NCBI GenBank assembly: GCA_963778675.1
Contig: CAVZVI010000007.1
Coordinates: forward strand, 124,001 to 188,000
DNA length: 64,000 nucleotides
Source of the DNA: CAWCDJ01 sp963778675
GTDB taxonomy: Bacteria > Acidobacteriota > Terriglobia > Bryobacterales > Bryobacteraceae
Direction of reading: 5' to 3'
Below the pieces are notes generated by a model. It did not search any database and was not told where the DNA came from. It saw only the letters and a program-made list of their open reading frames with translations. Shown here one piece after another: positions 54,773 through 63,951 of this stretch. Position 1 is the stretch's first letter; each line of letters starts with the position of its first letter. The position numbers were made by a program, and so were the translations under genes.

Positions 54773-55621
54773 ATGACTTTCAACACTCTCAAAACCGTGC
54801 TGCTTCTCGGGTTGCTCAGCGGCCTGCTCCTCGTCGGAGGGGAGGCCCTGGGCGGACGGCAAGGCCTGTATATGGGCCTGGGCTTCGCGGTGCTCATGAA
54901 CTTCGGCAGCTATTTCTTCTCGGACAAGATCGCGCTCTCGATGTACCGCGCGCAGCCCCTCACCGAGACGGATAACCCGGAAGCCTACCGGAGGGTCGCC
55001 CCCATCGTGCAGGGCCTGGCACACCGCATGAACCTGCCGATGCCGAAACTGTACCTGATCCCCGAACCGTCGCCCAACGCTTTCGCCACCGGCCGCAATC
55101 CGAAACATGCTTCGGTGGCGTTTACCAGCGGCATCCTGCAACTGATGAACGACAACGAGATCGAAGGCGTGGTGGCCCACGAACTGGGTCACGTGCTGCA
55201 CCGGGACATTCTGATCAGCTCGGTGGCGGCGACCATCGCGGCGGCCATCACCTTCCTGGCGCGGATGGCCTTCTGGTTCGGCGGCAGCCGCGATGATGAC
55301 AACCGCGGCGGAGGCATGATCGGCGCGATCGCGATGATGATCCTGGCGCCGATTGCGGCGATGATGATCCAGATGGCGATCTCGCGGTCGCGCGAGTACG
55401 ACGCGGACGCGGCTTCGGCCAAGTATGTCGGGTCGCCCTACCCGCTGATCAATGGCCTGGAGAAACTCGACGGGTGGTCGAAGCGTATCCCGATGGACGC
55501 TTCGCCGGCCACGGCCCACATGTTCATCATCAAGCCGTTCACGGGTGACAGCCTGTTGCGGCTGTTCTCGACTCACCCCAAGACCGAGGACCGGATCGCC
55601 CGCCTGCAGGCCATGCGATGA
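54773..55621 (+). CDS. htpX: Membrane zinc metalloprotease HtpX (M48)
   Basis: 282 residues. Degrades misfolded inner-membrane proteins. Membrane helices at about 5-25 and 30-50 and again at 145-170 and 185-205; zinc site HELGH at 136-140, with the third ligand Glu in SREYDADAAS. Length and layout match HtpX. It begins 26 bases after clpB and overlaps the methyltransferase gene (ATGA at 55618-55621), so clpB-htpX-rlmI appears to be a stress operon. Confidence 0.93.
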   Translation: MTFNTLKTVLLLGLLSGLLLVGGEALGGRQGLYMGLGFAVLMNFGSYFFSDKIALSMYRAQPLTETDNPEAYRRVAPIVQGLAHRMNLPMPKLYLIPEPSPNAFATGRNPKHASVAFTSGILQLMNDNEIEGVVAHELGHVLHRDILISSVAATIAAAITFLARMAFWFGGSRDDDNRGGGMIGAIAMMILAPIAAMMIQMAISRSREYDADAASAKYVGSPYPLINGLEKLDGWSKRIPMDASPATAHMFIIKPFTGDSLLRLFSTHPKTEDRIARLQAMR

Positions 55622-56781
55622 ACGAAATCCGCGTGAACCGGAAGGCGGCGGGACGGGTCGCCTCCGGTCACCCGTGGATTTTCTCGAGCGACATCACGGA
55701 CCGCGACGGCGCCCAGCCGGGCGCGGCGGTCAAAATTGCTGACGAGCGCGGGCGGCCTCTCGGCACCGCGCACTACAGTTCGGCTTCTCAAATCGCATTG
55801 CGTATGTTGTCGCGGCAGGTCGAAGAGATCGGCCGCGATTTCTATTTGCGGCGCATCCAGGCCGCCGAGGCGCACCGCTGCCGGGTGGTCCGCCACTCGG
55901 ACTCCTACCGGGTGGTGCACGGCGAGGCCGACCTTCTGCCGGCGTTGATCGTGGACCGCTACGGCGAATACCTGGTGATTCAGACGCTCGACCAGGGGAT
56001 GGATGCGGCCAGGAACGAAATCGTGTCCTGCCTGGAGGAGATCTTCCGGCCGAAGGGGATCGTGGCCCGCAACGACGCGGCGGTGCGTGCCAAGGAACAA
56101 CTGCCGCTGGAGACGGCCGTGGTCTCGGGCGAGGTTCCGGAGAACGTGGCTGTCCGGATGAACGGCTTGCGCCTGCAGGCCGACCTGTTGCACGGACAAA
56201 AGACCGGCATCTACCTCGACCAGAGGGAGAACTACCGCGCGGCGGCACGCTACGCAGCCGGAGGGAAGGCGCTCGATTGCTTCACTTCGACGGGCGGGTT
56301 TGCCCTGCACCTGGCGGAGAAATGCGAGTCGGTGGAGGCGGTGGACAGTTCCGCGGCGGCGCTCGCCACGGCGCGCGCCAATGCGGAGGCGAACGGAATC
56401 GGCAACGTCGAGTTCCGCGAGGCCGACGTGTTCGATCTGCTGGCGGGCTACGCGTCGGCGCGGCGGCAGTTCTCGCTGGTGGTGCTCGACCCGCCTGCCT
56501 TCGCCAAGTCGCGGGGATCGATCGACGGCGCGGTGCGTGGATACAAGGAGATCAACCTGAAGGCGCTGCGGCTGCTGGGGCCCGGCGGCATCCTGGTGGC
56601 CTGCTCGTGCTCGCACCATATCAGCGAGGCGATGCTGCTGGAACTGGTGGCGGAGGCGAGCCTGGACGCGAACCGCCCGCTGAGGGTTCTGGAACGGCGG
56701 ACGCAGGCTCAGGATCACCCGATCCTGTTGACGGTTCCGGAGACGCTGTATCTGAAGTGCCTGATTCTGCAAGTGGTGTAG
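55618..56781 (+). CDS. rlmI: Class I SAM-dependent rRNA methyltransferase, RlmI-like
   Basis: 387 residues. N-terminal PUA-type RNA-binding domain (about 1-75: VNRKAAGRVASGHPWIFSSD), a middle domain, then the Rossmann methyltransferase (from about 195): SAM-binding ALDCFTSTGGFALHLAEKC and the NPPY-like VVLDPPAFAKSRG. E. coli RlmI methylates 23S rRNA C1962. The conserved catalytic Cys motif SCSHHIS lies near residue 340. It is coupled to htpX by overlap. Confidence 0.92.
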   Translation: MNEIRVNRKAAGRVASGHPWIFSSDITDRDGAQPGAAVKIADERGRPLGTAHYSSASQIALRMLSRQVEEIGRDFYLRRIQAAEAHRCRVVRHSDSYRVVHGEADLLPALIVDRYGEYLVIQTLDQGMDAARNEIVSCLEEIFRPKGIVARNDAAVRAKEQLPLETAVVSGEVPENVAVRMNGLRLQADLLHGQKTGIYLDQRENYRAAARYAAGGKALDCFTSTGGFALHLAEKCESVEAVDSSAAALATARANAEANGIGNVEFREADVFDLLAGYASARRQFSLVVLDPPAFAKSRGSIDGAVRGYKEINLKALRLLGPGGILVACSCSHHISEAMLLELVAEASLDANRPLRVLERRTQAQDHPILLTVPETLYLKCLILQVV

Positions 56782-56796
56782 GAGACCTGCCCCACA

Positions 56797-57720
56797 TCAG
56801 GGTCGCGCATAGTAGCCGGCCTTGGCGCGCACGATCAGCCCGGGGCGCTTGGTCCGGATCACGATCTTGCGGAAGGTGCCGTCCCGCTCCGGATCGGTCG
56901 ATTGGTAGGCCAGTTCGTAAGAATTGCGGAGCTGCTCGCCGATCTCGCGAAAGTTTTCCGCCAGTCCTTTCTCCCGGGCGTCGAAATCGGCGCCGCCCGT
57001 GTCGCGCGCCATCCGTTCCATCACGCTGCGGCCGTACTTGTTGCGCGAGTTCCAGCGGCCGTTGCGAACATCGGTGTAGCGCACGCAGAACAGCAGCACG
57101 TCATTCGCCTGGGCCAGCTCAATGGTGTCCATTTCGTTGTGCGCGCTCGAATTGTCCTCGCCGTCGCTGAAGATGATCAGCGCTTTCCGGCCGCCGTCGA
57201 CCTTTTGAAACATCTGGTTCACCGAGTGATAGATGGCATCGTAATACGCGGTTCCGGCCGTGCGGATCTCGAAAGGTCCGAGTTCCGGATAAGCGGCGGT
57301 ATCACGTACCCTCGCGTACCCGAGGAACGCCTCCACCAACACGCCGGGCGAAGATGTGTACTCGGCGACCAGGCGCGGGTGGTTGGCGAAGCACAACAGG
57401 AAGGCGCGGTCGCGCGTACTCAACACGGTATCCAGGAACGCCTTCAAGTCGCGCTGGTGCGGCTTGACGAAAGAACCCTGGCTGCCGCTGATATCGACAA
57501 TCAGGCCGAGGTTGAGGGGAACGTCGCTGCTGCGGGCGAAGAAAGCAATCTTCTGCCGGACGCCGTCTTCGAACACTTCGAAATCGTCCCGGCCGAGACC
57601 GGAGACGAGGTGGCCTTGCGCGTCGCGCACCGAGAACCCGACGTTGACAAGCTGAACGTCGACGCGAAAGGGCGTCTGGGCCAGACACAAAGCGGGCAGG
57701 AAGAGAAGCCACGGCCTCAT
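56797..57720 (-). CDS. Secreted VWA-domain protein, acidobacterial type, intact MIDAS
   Basis: 307 residues from ATG 57720 (an upstream in-frame extension lacks a signal peptide). Signal peptide (WLLFLPALCLAQ). A short beta-sandwich (FRVDVQLVNVGFSVRDAQGH) precedes a von Willebrand factor A domain with the metal site D76-I-S-G-S80 complete (MIDAS D-x-S-x-S), followed by a TAYYDAIYH stretch and SDGEDNSS. A second such protein at 61.6-62.7 kb shares this layout but not the MIDAS. Such proteins are abundant in acidobacteria; ligand unknown. Confidence 0.85.
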   Translation of the reverse strand: MRPWLLFLPALCLAQTPFRVDVQLVNVGFSVRDAQGHLVSGLGRDDFEVFEDGVRQKIAFFARSSDVPLNLGLIVDISGSQGSFVKPHQRDLKAFLDTVLSTRDRAFLLCFANHPRLVAEYTSSPGVLVEAFLGYARVRDTAAYPELGPFEIRTAGTAYYDAIYHSVNQMFQKVDGGRKALIIFSDGEDNSSAHNEMDTIELAQANDVLLFCVRYTDVRNGRWNSRNKYGRSVMERMARDTGGADFDAREKGLAENFREIGEQLRNSYELAYQSTDPERDGTFRKIVIRTKRPGLIVRAKAGYYARP

Positions 57721-57769
57721 ATGGACCAAAACGCCGCAGCCGCCGGTCCGGTTGCAGCTTGATCCGACT

Positions 57770-58540
57770 TTAACGTCCCATCCAGCCGCCGTCAACGGTC
57801 AGGATGGTGCCGTTCACGTAGTCGGATGCCGGCGATGCCAGGTAAACCACCGCGCCGGCGAAATCCGCCGGGTCGCCCCAGCGTCCCGCGGGAATGCGCG
57901 CCAGGATGGCCGTGTTGCGTTCGGGGTCGTTGCGCAGCGCGATGGTATTGTCGGTCGCAATATAGCCGGGGGCGATGGCGTTGACCTGCACGTTGCGAGC
58001 GGCCCACTCGTTGGCCAGCGCCTTGGTCAACTGCGCCACTCCGCCTTTCGCCGCGGCGTAGCCGGGGACGGTGATGCCGCCCTGGAAACTGAGCAGCGAG
58101 GCGGTGAAGATAATCTTGCCCGAGCCGCGCTCCAGCATGCCGCGGCCGAATTCGCGGGCCAGGACGAACTGGGCATTGAGATTGACTTCGATGATGCGGT
58201 CCCAGTACTCGTCCGGGTGCTCGGCGGCCGGCTTGCGCAGAACGGTGCCGGCGTTGTTGAGCAGGATATCGATGGGCGGACATTCGGCAGTCACGTGCGC
58301 CACCAGCCGGTAGGCCGCCTTCCGGTCCGACAGGTCGAAGGCGTACCCGTGGAACTGCCGGCCGAGCGCGCGGACCTCGCTGCCGATCGCACCGCCATCC
58401 TTTTCGAGCGATGCGCTGGTGGCGACGATATCGGCGCCGGCTTCGGCGAGGGCCAGCGCCATGGCTTTGCCGAGACCGCGCCGCGCTCCCGTCACCAGGG
58501 CTGTCTTTCCATCGAGCTTGAAGCGATCGAGTATGCCCAC
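57770..58540 (-). CDS. Short-chain dehydrogenase/reductase, KduD-like
   Basis: 256 residues with a GTG start at 58540 (GAGGT five bases upstream). NAD(P)-binding TGARRGLG (about residues 16-23), the catalytic Ser, Y-A-A-A-K (Y-x-x-x-K) and NAG motif, with C-terminal GGWMGR; the sequence is closest to 2-keto-3-deoxygluconate oxidoreductase (KduD), which acts in uronate breakdown. Substrate by similarity only. It follows the prepilin peptidase gene with 76 bases between them. Confidence 0.85.
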   Translation of the reverse strand: MGILDRFKLDGKTALVTGARRGLGKAMALALAEAGADIVATSASLEKDGGAIGSEVRALGRQFHGYAFDLSDRKAAYRLVAHVTAECPPIDILLNNAGTVLRKPAAEHPDEYWDRIIEVNLNAQFVLAREFGRGMLERGSGKIIFTASLLSFQGGITVPGYAAAKGGVAQLTKALANEWAARNVQVNAIAPGYIATDNTIALRNDPERNTAILARIPAGRWGDPADFAGAVVYLASPASDYVNGTILTVDGGWMGR

Positions 58541-58616
58541 CGCTACCTCGCGCAGTAAACCGGTACCTTCATGCCTTCCCCGCGATCGCCTTCGAATATG
58601 CCGCTTGCATGAGTCT

Positions 58617-59168
58617 CTACCGCGAGAGCCGCACCGCGATCGCCAGGTAGAACACGGTACTGACCGCGATGACCGCGCCGTGGGGCAGTCCCAGGGCCTT
58701 AGGGCTGCGCACATCCAGCGCTTCGTTGCCGAGATACGCGGGCCGGCCGCTTTTCAACTCGGTGAGGATGAAGCTCATGTTCCAGAACGTGGATTTCACC
58801 CGCTTGCGCGCCAGGATCAAAATCATGGCCATCACCCCGCCGATGATCGCGCTCACGAAGAAGATCCCGAGCCAGCGCTGCCAGCCGACCATGGCTCCTA
58901 CCGCCGCCATCAGCTTCACATCCCCCGCGCCCATGGCGCGCAAAACATAGAGCACCATGTAAACGGTGAATGCCACGGCCAGACCCTGGAGCGTGAAGCC
59001 CAGACCTGCCAGGGGCGGACCGATCACCGCGTTCATCACCACCGCCACGATGACACCGCCCACGGTGAGCCAATTGGGGATCCTGCGGTACCGGACGTCG
59101 TAGACCGCCGCGGCCAGGAGCAACACCAGCAGGGCCATCTCGACCTTCTGAGGGGGAAGGCTGAACAT
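58617..59168 (-). CDS. Prepilin peptidase (A24 family), peptidase domain only
   Basis: 183 residues, six membrane helices. Aspartic protease that trims type IV prepilin leaders. The two catalytic aspartates are present: D24 (in YDVRYRRIPN) and D83 (in GAGDVK, the GxGD motif). The N-terminal methyltransferase domain of PilD is missing, as in CpaA-type short enzymes, so it probably serves Tad/Flp-like or similar fibres. No pilin genes are nearby. Overlaps no neighbour; GH3 lies 27 bases upstream on the same strand. Confidence 0.9.
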   Translation of the reverse strand: MFSLPPQKVEMALLVLLLAAAVYDVRYRRIPNWLTVGGVIVAVVMNAVIGPPLAGLGFTLQGLAVAFTVYMVLYVLRAMGAGDVKLMAAVGAMVGWQRWLGIFFVSAIIGGVMAMILILARKRVKSTFWNMSFILTELKSGRPAYLGNEALDVRSPKALGLPHGAVIAVSTVFYLAIAVRLSR

Positions 59169-59195
59169 ACCAGGACCCCTCAGTATAACCCGCGA

Positions 59196-60998
59196 TTACT
59201 GCGACGCGCTCGGCGCATGCGGCCGGGTGGCTTGCAGAGCGATTCCTTCTCCATAAGCAGCCTGGCCCGGTATGGTGACGGGCAGGTGTCCCGAGATATC
59301 GATCTCTCCCCAGAGCGCCTTCAAGGCGGCGGTTTCCGAAGGCGGCACGGGGCTGAAGGTGGCGAGGTAGGAAGTCACGTTTGGAAAATTACGCAGCAGG
59401 TACGGATTTCCGAGAGCCACCAGGGCCACCGGCTTTCCCGCGGCGCTGATGGTATCGAGCGCGTGCGGCAGCTCCCCCGCCAGGCCCACGGTTCCGCGGT
59501 AGGCGTTCACGGAAGCAAACGCCGCGACCGCATAATTGGGGCACCCGGAGAGCGTTCCGAGCAGGTCGTCCACCTGCTGCCGCGGCATTCCGGGATCGAG
59601 CGTCACCAGCGGCGCGCGCGGAGCCCGCTTCCGCAGTTCCTGGGTGAAGACCTGTCCCTCGCTCGAATAACGGCTCTCAGGCATCACCACATAGCAGGTG
59701 TTTTGGGGCGCCGCCAGGGGAAGCAGGTTGCCGGTGTTGCGAACCAGGGTCACGGCGCGATCGGCCACTTCCTGTGCTTTTGCGTTGGCCTCGGGCGAAT
59801 CGAGGACGTCGCTCATGGCTTCGAGATTCACATACCGCCGCCGGTTCAGCCCGACCTTCTCCTTGGCGGAGAGAATCTTGACCACGCTCTCGCGAATGCG
59901 GGCCCGCGTCAGCCGGCCTCTCTCCACCGCCGCCACGACGGCTTTGATGGCGGCATCGGGATCGGTGGGCATCAGCAGGGTGTCGGCGCCGGCTTCGAGC
60001 GCCCGGACGCAGGCTTCGCCCGTGCTGAATCCCTTGGCGATGCCGCCCATGTCGAGCGCATCGGTAACCACCAGCCCGTGAAAGCCGAGGTCGCGCCGCA
60101 GAAGGCCGGTGAGGATCTCGGGCGAAAGCGTAGCCGGCAAATCGGGCGGCGCCAGCGCGGGGACGGCGATGTGGGCGGTCATGATGGCATCCACTCCGGC
60201 CGCGATGGCCGCCTTGAAGGGAACCAGTTCCACGTGGTTCATGCGCTCGAGATCGGCGGGAATCGAAGGCAGGTTGACGTGGCTGTCCACCGAGGTGTCG
60301 CCGTGCCCCGGAAAATGCTTGGCGGTCGTGAGGACAAAGTTCCTGCGATCGGCGTGCGCGCCCTCGATGAAGGCCGTCACCTGCCGGGCCACGGCTTCCG
60401 GATTCTCGCCGAACGAGCGAATGTTGATGATGGGGTTGTCCGGGTTGTTATTGACGTCGGCCACCGGGTAATACACCCACTGCACGCCGACCGCGCGCGC
60501 CTCGCGCGCCGTGTCTTCGCCCTCGTAGCGCGTAAGCGCCAGGTCGTTGGCGGCGCCGAACGCCATGGCATGGGGAAAGACCGTCGTGCCTTCGAGACGC
60601 ATCGAAGCCCCGCGCTCGAAATCGCCGCCGACCAGCAGGGGGACCCTCGCCATGCGCTGCAGGCGGTTCAGAAACGCCGCCACCTTGTACGGCTCGGCCC
60701 TCTGGATGGTGTGCCCGTTCGAGACGTTGTTCAGCAGCAGCCCGCCCACCCTGGCATCGCGGATCAGGCGGATGAACTTGCGGTATTCCCGCGAGCGGGT
60801 GTTCGGAGATTCGCCATGGAAGGGAATGAACACGAGCTGCGCAACCTCGTCGCGCAACGTCATGCCCTTCATCCACCGGCGAACCACGGGAGAAGCCTTG
60901 ATGGTGGTGGGCTTCTGCTCCGGCTTGCGAGCCGCGGGCGCGGCCGGCGCCACTGCGCACAGGCCGGCGATCAGAATACGGGAAAACAACCGGGACAC
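59196..60998 (-). CDS. Glycoside hydrolase family 3, NagZ-like
   Basis: 600 residues from a GTG at 60998, chosen because a signal peptide (RILIAGLCAVAPAAPA) follows; no Shine-Dalgarno is seen. The KHFPGHGDTSVDSH motif (residues about 235-248) and the nucleophile VTDALDMGG match N-acetyl-beta-glucosaminidases of GH3, which cut GlcNAc from peptidoglycan fragments. Unlike E. coli NagZ it has a GH3 C-terminal domain (from about 400) and is exported. Function in wall turnover or chitin breakdown is plausible. Confidence 0.88.
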   Translation of the reverse strand: MSRLFSRILIAGLCAVAPAAPAARKPEQKPTTIKASPVVRRWMKGMTLRDEVAQLVFIPFHGESPNTRSREYRKFIRLIRDARVGGLLLNNVSNGHTIQRAEPYKVAAFLNRLQRMARVPLLVGGDFERGASMRLEGTTVFPHAMAFGAANDLALTRYEGEDTAREARAVGVQWVYYPVADVNNNPDNPIINIRSFGENPEAVARQVTAFIEGAHADRRNFVLTTAKHFPGHGDTSVDSHVNLPSIPADLERMNHVELVPFKAAIAAGVDAIMTAHIAVPALAPPDLPATLSPEILTGLLRRDLGFHGLVVTDALDMGGIAKGFSTGEACVRALEAGADTLLMPTDPDAAIKAVVAAVERGRLTRARIRESVVKILSAKEKVGLNRRRYVNLEAMSDVLDSPEANAKAQEVADRAVTLVRNTGNLLPLAAPQNTCYVVMPESRYSSEGQVFTQELRKRAPRAPLVTLDPGMPRQQVDDLLGTLSGCPNYAVAAFASVNAYRGTVGLAGELPHALDTISAAGKPVALVALGNPYLLRNFPNVTSYLATFSPVPPSETAALKALWGEIDISGHLPVTIPGQAAYGEGIALQATRPHAPSASQ

Positions 60999-61015
60999 AA
61001 TTTCAGTGTGACAGA

Positions 61016-61462
61016 TCAGGTGCCGGTTGCGCGCGCACGGACCGTCGCACGCTCCTGCGTGGATGGTGGTTTGCGCGCGGGACCTCGCGTGATCAGGCGC
61101 TTCACGGACCGCCCGAGCTGCACGGGTTCTTTGACGTTCTTCGCAATCACCGCGTCGGCCCCGGTGTTCTCCTCTGTCAGGCCGAGGGGTTCGATCAGGC
61201 CGCACACCAGAACCACGCGAGCATTGGGGTTTACCTTGCGAATCCGTGCGATCAGATCGATGCCGTTGAGACCGGGAAGGCAATGGTCCGTAACGACCAC
61301 ATCGAAGTTGGAAGCCTTATAGAGTTTCAGGCCTTCTTCGCTATCGGAAGCAACCTGGACGCGGAAACCGAGTTCTTCGAGGAGGGCCCGGCGCACCAAT
61401 AAGCCATCGCGGCTTTCGTCGACCAGCAGAATGTCAGGGGTAATCGGCGCGGAACTTTTCAT
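61016..61462 (-). CDS. Stand-alone response-regulator receiver
   Basis: 148 residues: a receiver domain (residues 10-125) with a basic, Arg/Thr-rich tail and no output domain. Acidic residues VDES, phospho-acceptor Asp in VVVTDHCLPGLNG, and a conserved Lys in AVIAKN are in place; the usual Thr/Ser in the fourth strand is Cys (VLVCGL). It could act by protein contact. A perfect -35 lies upstream and the leader would be short. Likely co-transcribed with the NagZ-like gene, 17 bases downstream. Confidence 0.85.
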   Translation of the reverse strand: MKSSAPITPDILLVDESRDGLLVRRALLEELGFRVQVASDSEEGLKLYKASNFDVVVTDHCLPGLNGIDLIARIRKVNPNARVVLVCGLIEPLGLTEENTGADAVIAKNVKEPVQLGRSVKRLITRGPARKPPSTQERATVRARATGT

Positions 61463-61475
61463 TAAGACGGATGCG

Positions 61476-61505
61476 AGCGTAACAGAGCTGTAGCCAAGCT
61501 GTCAA
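61476..61505 (-). promoter_or_regulatory. Promoter of the receiver gene
   Basis: On the minus strand a perfect TTGACA (61500-61505) is 18 bases from TACGCT (61476-61481), a weak -10 of the TAnnnT pattern. It predicts a leader of only about 6 bases before the ATG at 61462. Confidence 0.4.
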
Positions 61506-61595
61506 CCGATTTGCATCGCTTTGGAAAAACGCCAGATCTAGTTCTTGACAATTGGAACACGAAATCGCCGTCAGAGCCGGAGAAATCCGACCCGG

Positions 61596-62735
61596 TTACT
61601 CAACAGCACGCGGGGCTTTGTAGCCGGCTTTGGCGATGATCTGGTATTTCACTGGCTTGCCCTTCTGGTCCTTGATCGGCAGCGGCTCGTTGGTCGCAGG
61701 GTTCACCAACTCGACTTTGATCTTGCGGAAGGTACCGTCGTGCTTGGTGTTGGTGGGCGAGTACGTGAGGACGTACTGATTTCGCAGTGCCTGCTGAATC
61801 GCCTGAAAAATCGCGGGCATTTCGCCTTCGAAGCGCGGGAAGAAAGCCTGGCCTCCCGTCTCTTTGGCGAAGGTCCGCATTTCGTTATCGGCCTGCAGGA
61901 AGTCCATTCGCTGTATGGAGCCCATCATGCCGTAGGAATCGTATAGTTCGCGAATCGTCTGCATGAGCCCGATGGCGTAGATAGGAACCCCGGATTCCTG
62001 AAGGGATTTACGGCATTGATCGTACGTGATCTTGCTGAAGGTGTCGATGCCCGACGCAAGTAGTACGATGGCTTTGCGTCCTTCGATGCCCGACATGCGG
62101 TCAGCCGTGTCCGTGACCGCATCGAAGAGATTCGATTCGGAAAACGCCGGAATGTTGAGACGCTGCATGGCCTCCTGGGCCTTCGACCGGTCGGTGCTGA
62201 AGTCGGAGAGAATCTCCGGCTTGATGTCGTACGCCACGATGGCCAGGTAGTCTTCGGGCTTCAACGTCGAGATGAATCCGAACGCCGCCTGCAGGGTCTG
62301 ATACCAGGTGTAGCTCCAGTACTGCTGGAAGAGGTTACTGAACTCGATCACCAGCGACACCGTCAGCGGCGCTTCGCCCATATTGACGCTGGCGAGCTTC
62401 TGCGGGACGTTGTCCTCGAGGATACGGAAGTTTCCAGGAGGAATGCCCGGGATGAAGTGCCCCTTGTTGTCGAGCACGGAGACATCGACAGTCACGACAT
62501 CGACGTCGGTCTTGAAGTTCGCCAGGTTGCCGGCGTCGATCTTGTCCTTCTTGTACTGCGAAGGAATCTTGGGCAAGGTGCTTTCAGTGCTGTTACCGGC
62601 CCCGGCATCCGGTTTGCGGGGGCGTGCTACGGTCCGGCTGGGATCCGTAATCGGCCCCTGCTCCTGGGCAATCACCAGGCCGGCCGCCGCGAGGAGTGCG
62701 GTTCCGCACAAAACATACGGTTTCCAAGATCGCAT
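61596..62735 (-). CDS. Secreted VWA-related acidobacterial protein, degenerate MIDAS
   Basis: 379 residues. Signal peptide (TALLAAAGLVIAQE). Residues 75-120 repeat the beta-sandwich of the 56.8-kb gene (FKTDVDVVTVDVSVLDNKGH), followed by a VWA-type domain (LTVSLVIEFSNL). The metal-site D-x-S-x-S is changed to E131-F-S-N-L, so metal-dependent ligand binding by the standard mode is unlikely. The C-terminal part ends YQIIAKAGYKAPRAVE. Overall identity to the other VWA protein is low but the layout is the same. Confidence 0.83.
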   Translation of the reverse strand: MRSWKPYVLCGTALLAAAGLVIAQEQGPITDPSRTVARPRKPDAGAGNSTESTLPKIPSQYKKDKIDAGNLANFKTDVDVVTVDVSVLDNKGHFIPGIPPGNFRILEDNVPQKLASVNMGEAPLTVSLVIEFSNLFQQYWSYTWYQTLQAAFGFISTLKPEDYLAIVAYDIKPEILSDFSTDRSKAQEAMQRLNIPAFSESNLFDAVTDTADRMSGIEGRKAIVLLASGIDTFSKITYDQCRKSLQESGVPIYAIGLMQTIRELYDSYGMMGSIQRMDFLQADNEMRTFAKETGGQAFFPRFEGEMPAIFQAIQQALRNQYVLTYSPTNTKHDGTFRKIKVELVNPATNEPLPIKDQKGKPVKYQIIAKAGYKAPRAVE

Positions 62736-62753
62736 AGGCGTACTTCAGTCGTA

Positions 62754-62762
62754 ACTATACCA
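62754..62762 (-). promoter_or_regulatory. Extended -10 promoter of the degenerate VWA gene
   Basis: TGG-TATAGT on the minus strand fits the TGn-TATAAT extended -10 (5 of 6 in the hexamer). It predicts a start near 62747 and a 12-base leader. No clear -35. Confidence 0.4.
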
Positions 62763-62800
62763 AAAGACGCACAACGCGGACCGGCCGTTGCGGCCGTCCT

Positions 62801-63535
62801 TCAGTTCACCCAGGGGCCGTTGCCGTGCTTACGCATGTAAACCTGGAACTTCTTCTTGGCGCGCGCCAGCTTCCATTGCCGGTATGCCCCGCCGAGATCG
62901 GGCATGCGGACCTTGGGGAGCCTGCCTTTGAGGTAAACGTACCCGAACGCCATTCCGCCCAGGTGGGCAATGGTGCTCACGCCGTTGTTGGGTCCGAACG
63001 TCATCAGCAGTTCGATGGCGGCGTAAATGATCACCAGGTACTTGGCCTTGATCGGGAACAGGAAGCTCATCAACACCGTCTGGTCGGGGTACAGGACGCC
63101 GAACGCCACCAGGATGCCGAAAATAGCGCCCGAGGCGCCGATCGTTGGGGTGAACCAATCGCCCAGGAGAATGTTGACGGCGAGCACGCAGACACCGGCG
63201 GCGATTCCACAGTAAAAGTAATACTTGAGGAATTGACGCGTTCCCCAGTCCCGCTCCAGTTGGGTTCCGAAAAACCACAGGGTGAGCATGTTGAATAGCA
63301 AGTGCCAGATGCCGCCGTGCAGGAACATGTAACTGAACAACTGCCAAACGAACAGGTTGTGCAGCGCGCCTTCCCCGTAAAGCGCGAAGAGCACGGTCAT
63401 GTGGCGGGCGATGGTCCGGCCGCCGAGGTAGTACAGCACGAAGACTGCGGTATTGATAATCAGCAGCCACTTCAACCCCGGTGGGAAATAGTCGTGAATG
63501 AACGAGTTTCGAAAGGTGTACCGACGCTGGGCCAT
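62801..63535 (-). CDS. Rhomboid intramembrane serine protease
   Basis: 244 residues, six or seven membrane helices (22-38, 60-80, 108-125, 132-150, 167-180, 190-210). Catalytic Ser136 in GASGAIFG and His191 in AHLGG. WHLLFNMLTLWFFG (77-90) is the helix-2 family motif. The last 30 residues are basic and cytoplasmic. It cuts substrates inside the membrane; substrate unknown. The neighbour on the same strand is the small membrane protein at 63.6 kb. Confidence 0.93.
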   Translation of the reverse strand: MAQRRYTFRNSFIHDYFPPGLKWLLIINTAVFVLYYLGGRTIARHMTVLFALYGEGALHNLFVWQLFSYMFLHGGIWHLLFNMLTLWFFGTQLERDWGTRQFLKYYFYCGIAAGVCVLAVNILLGDWFTPTIGASGAIFGILVAFGVLYPDQTVLMSFLFPIKAKYLVIIYAAIELLMTFGPNNGVSTIAHLGGMAFGYVYLKGRLPKVRMPDLGGAYRQWKLARAKKKFQVYMRKHGNGPWVN

Positions 63536-63582
63536 GGCGGGTGCTCTACGTCCAGGATAACAAAAGAGTCACCGCGGAACGC

Positions 63583-63870
63583 TCAAGAAACGGCCGGATC
63601 GCCGCCCTTTCCGTAGTGGTTCAGAATGCGGGAACACAACTGCAGCAGGACGGCCGCGGCCAGCCAGACCTGCCAGTGGGAAAAGAAACCAGTGGAGATG
63701 GCAAAGCGGCTGGTCCAATTCATGTCGGCCGCAATTCGCCACATGGCAAGCACTGCTGCCATCACCGCGGCGGGCGTCAACAACGCGGCAGCCGCCAGCG
63801 CGAATTTGCGATTCTTGCCACGCTTCCTGACGAGTCTCGGCCCTTTTCTGAAGCGAATCCGGACCACCAT
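63583..63870 (-). CDS. Small two-helix membrane protein
   Basis: 95 residues. Strongly basic N-terminus (MVVRIRFRKGPRLVRKRGKNRK), then two membrane helices (ALAAAALLTPAAVMAAVLAMW and WQVWLAAAVLLQLCSRIL) and a short acidic tail. It resembles no family I know. Positive N-terminus facing the cytoplasm by the positive-inside rule. The gap to the rhomboid gene is 47 bases. Confidence 0.6.
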   Translation of the reverse strand: MVVRIRFRKGPRLVRKRGKNRKFALAAAALLTPAAVMAAVLAMWRIAADMNWTSRFAISTGFFSHWQVWLAAAVLLQLCSRILNHYGKGGDPAVS

Positions 63871-63951
63871 GTCGCTGTTGATACCAATCTAACAGCTTTT
63901 TGCGATAGATTATTGTCTTCGGAAGGTTCGGACTCATTCGAGAGGACAATC

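Noticed and set aside
58419..61322. 967-codon open frame antisense to the SDR, prepilin peptidase and GH3 genes
   Set aside because: It crosses three intact genes with clear catalytic motifs; its composition is a shadow of theirs.
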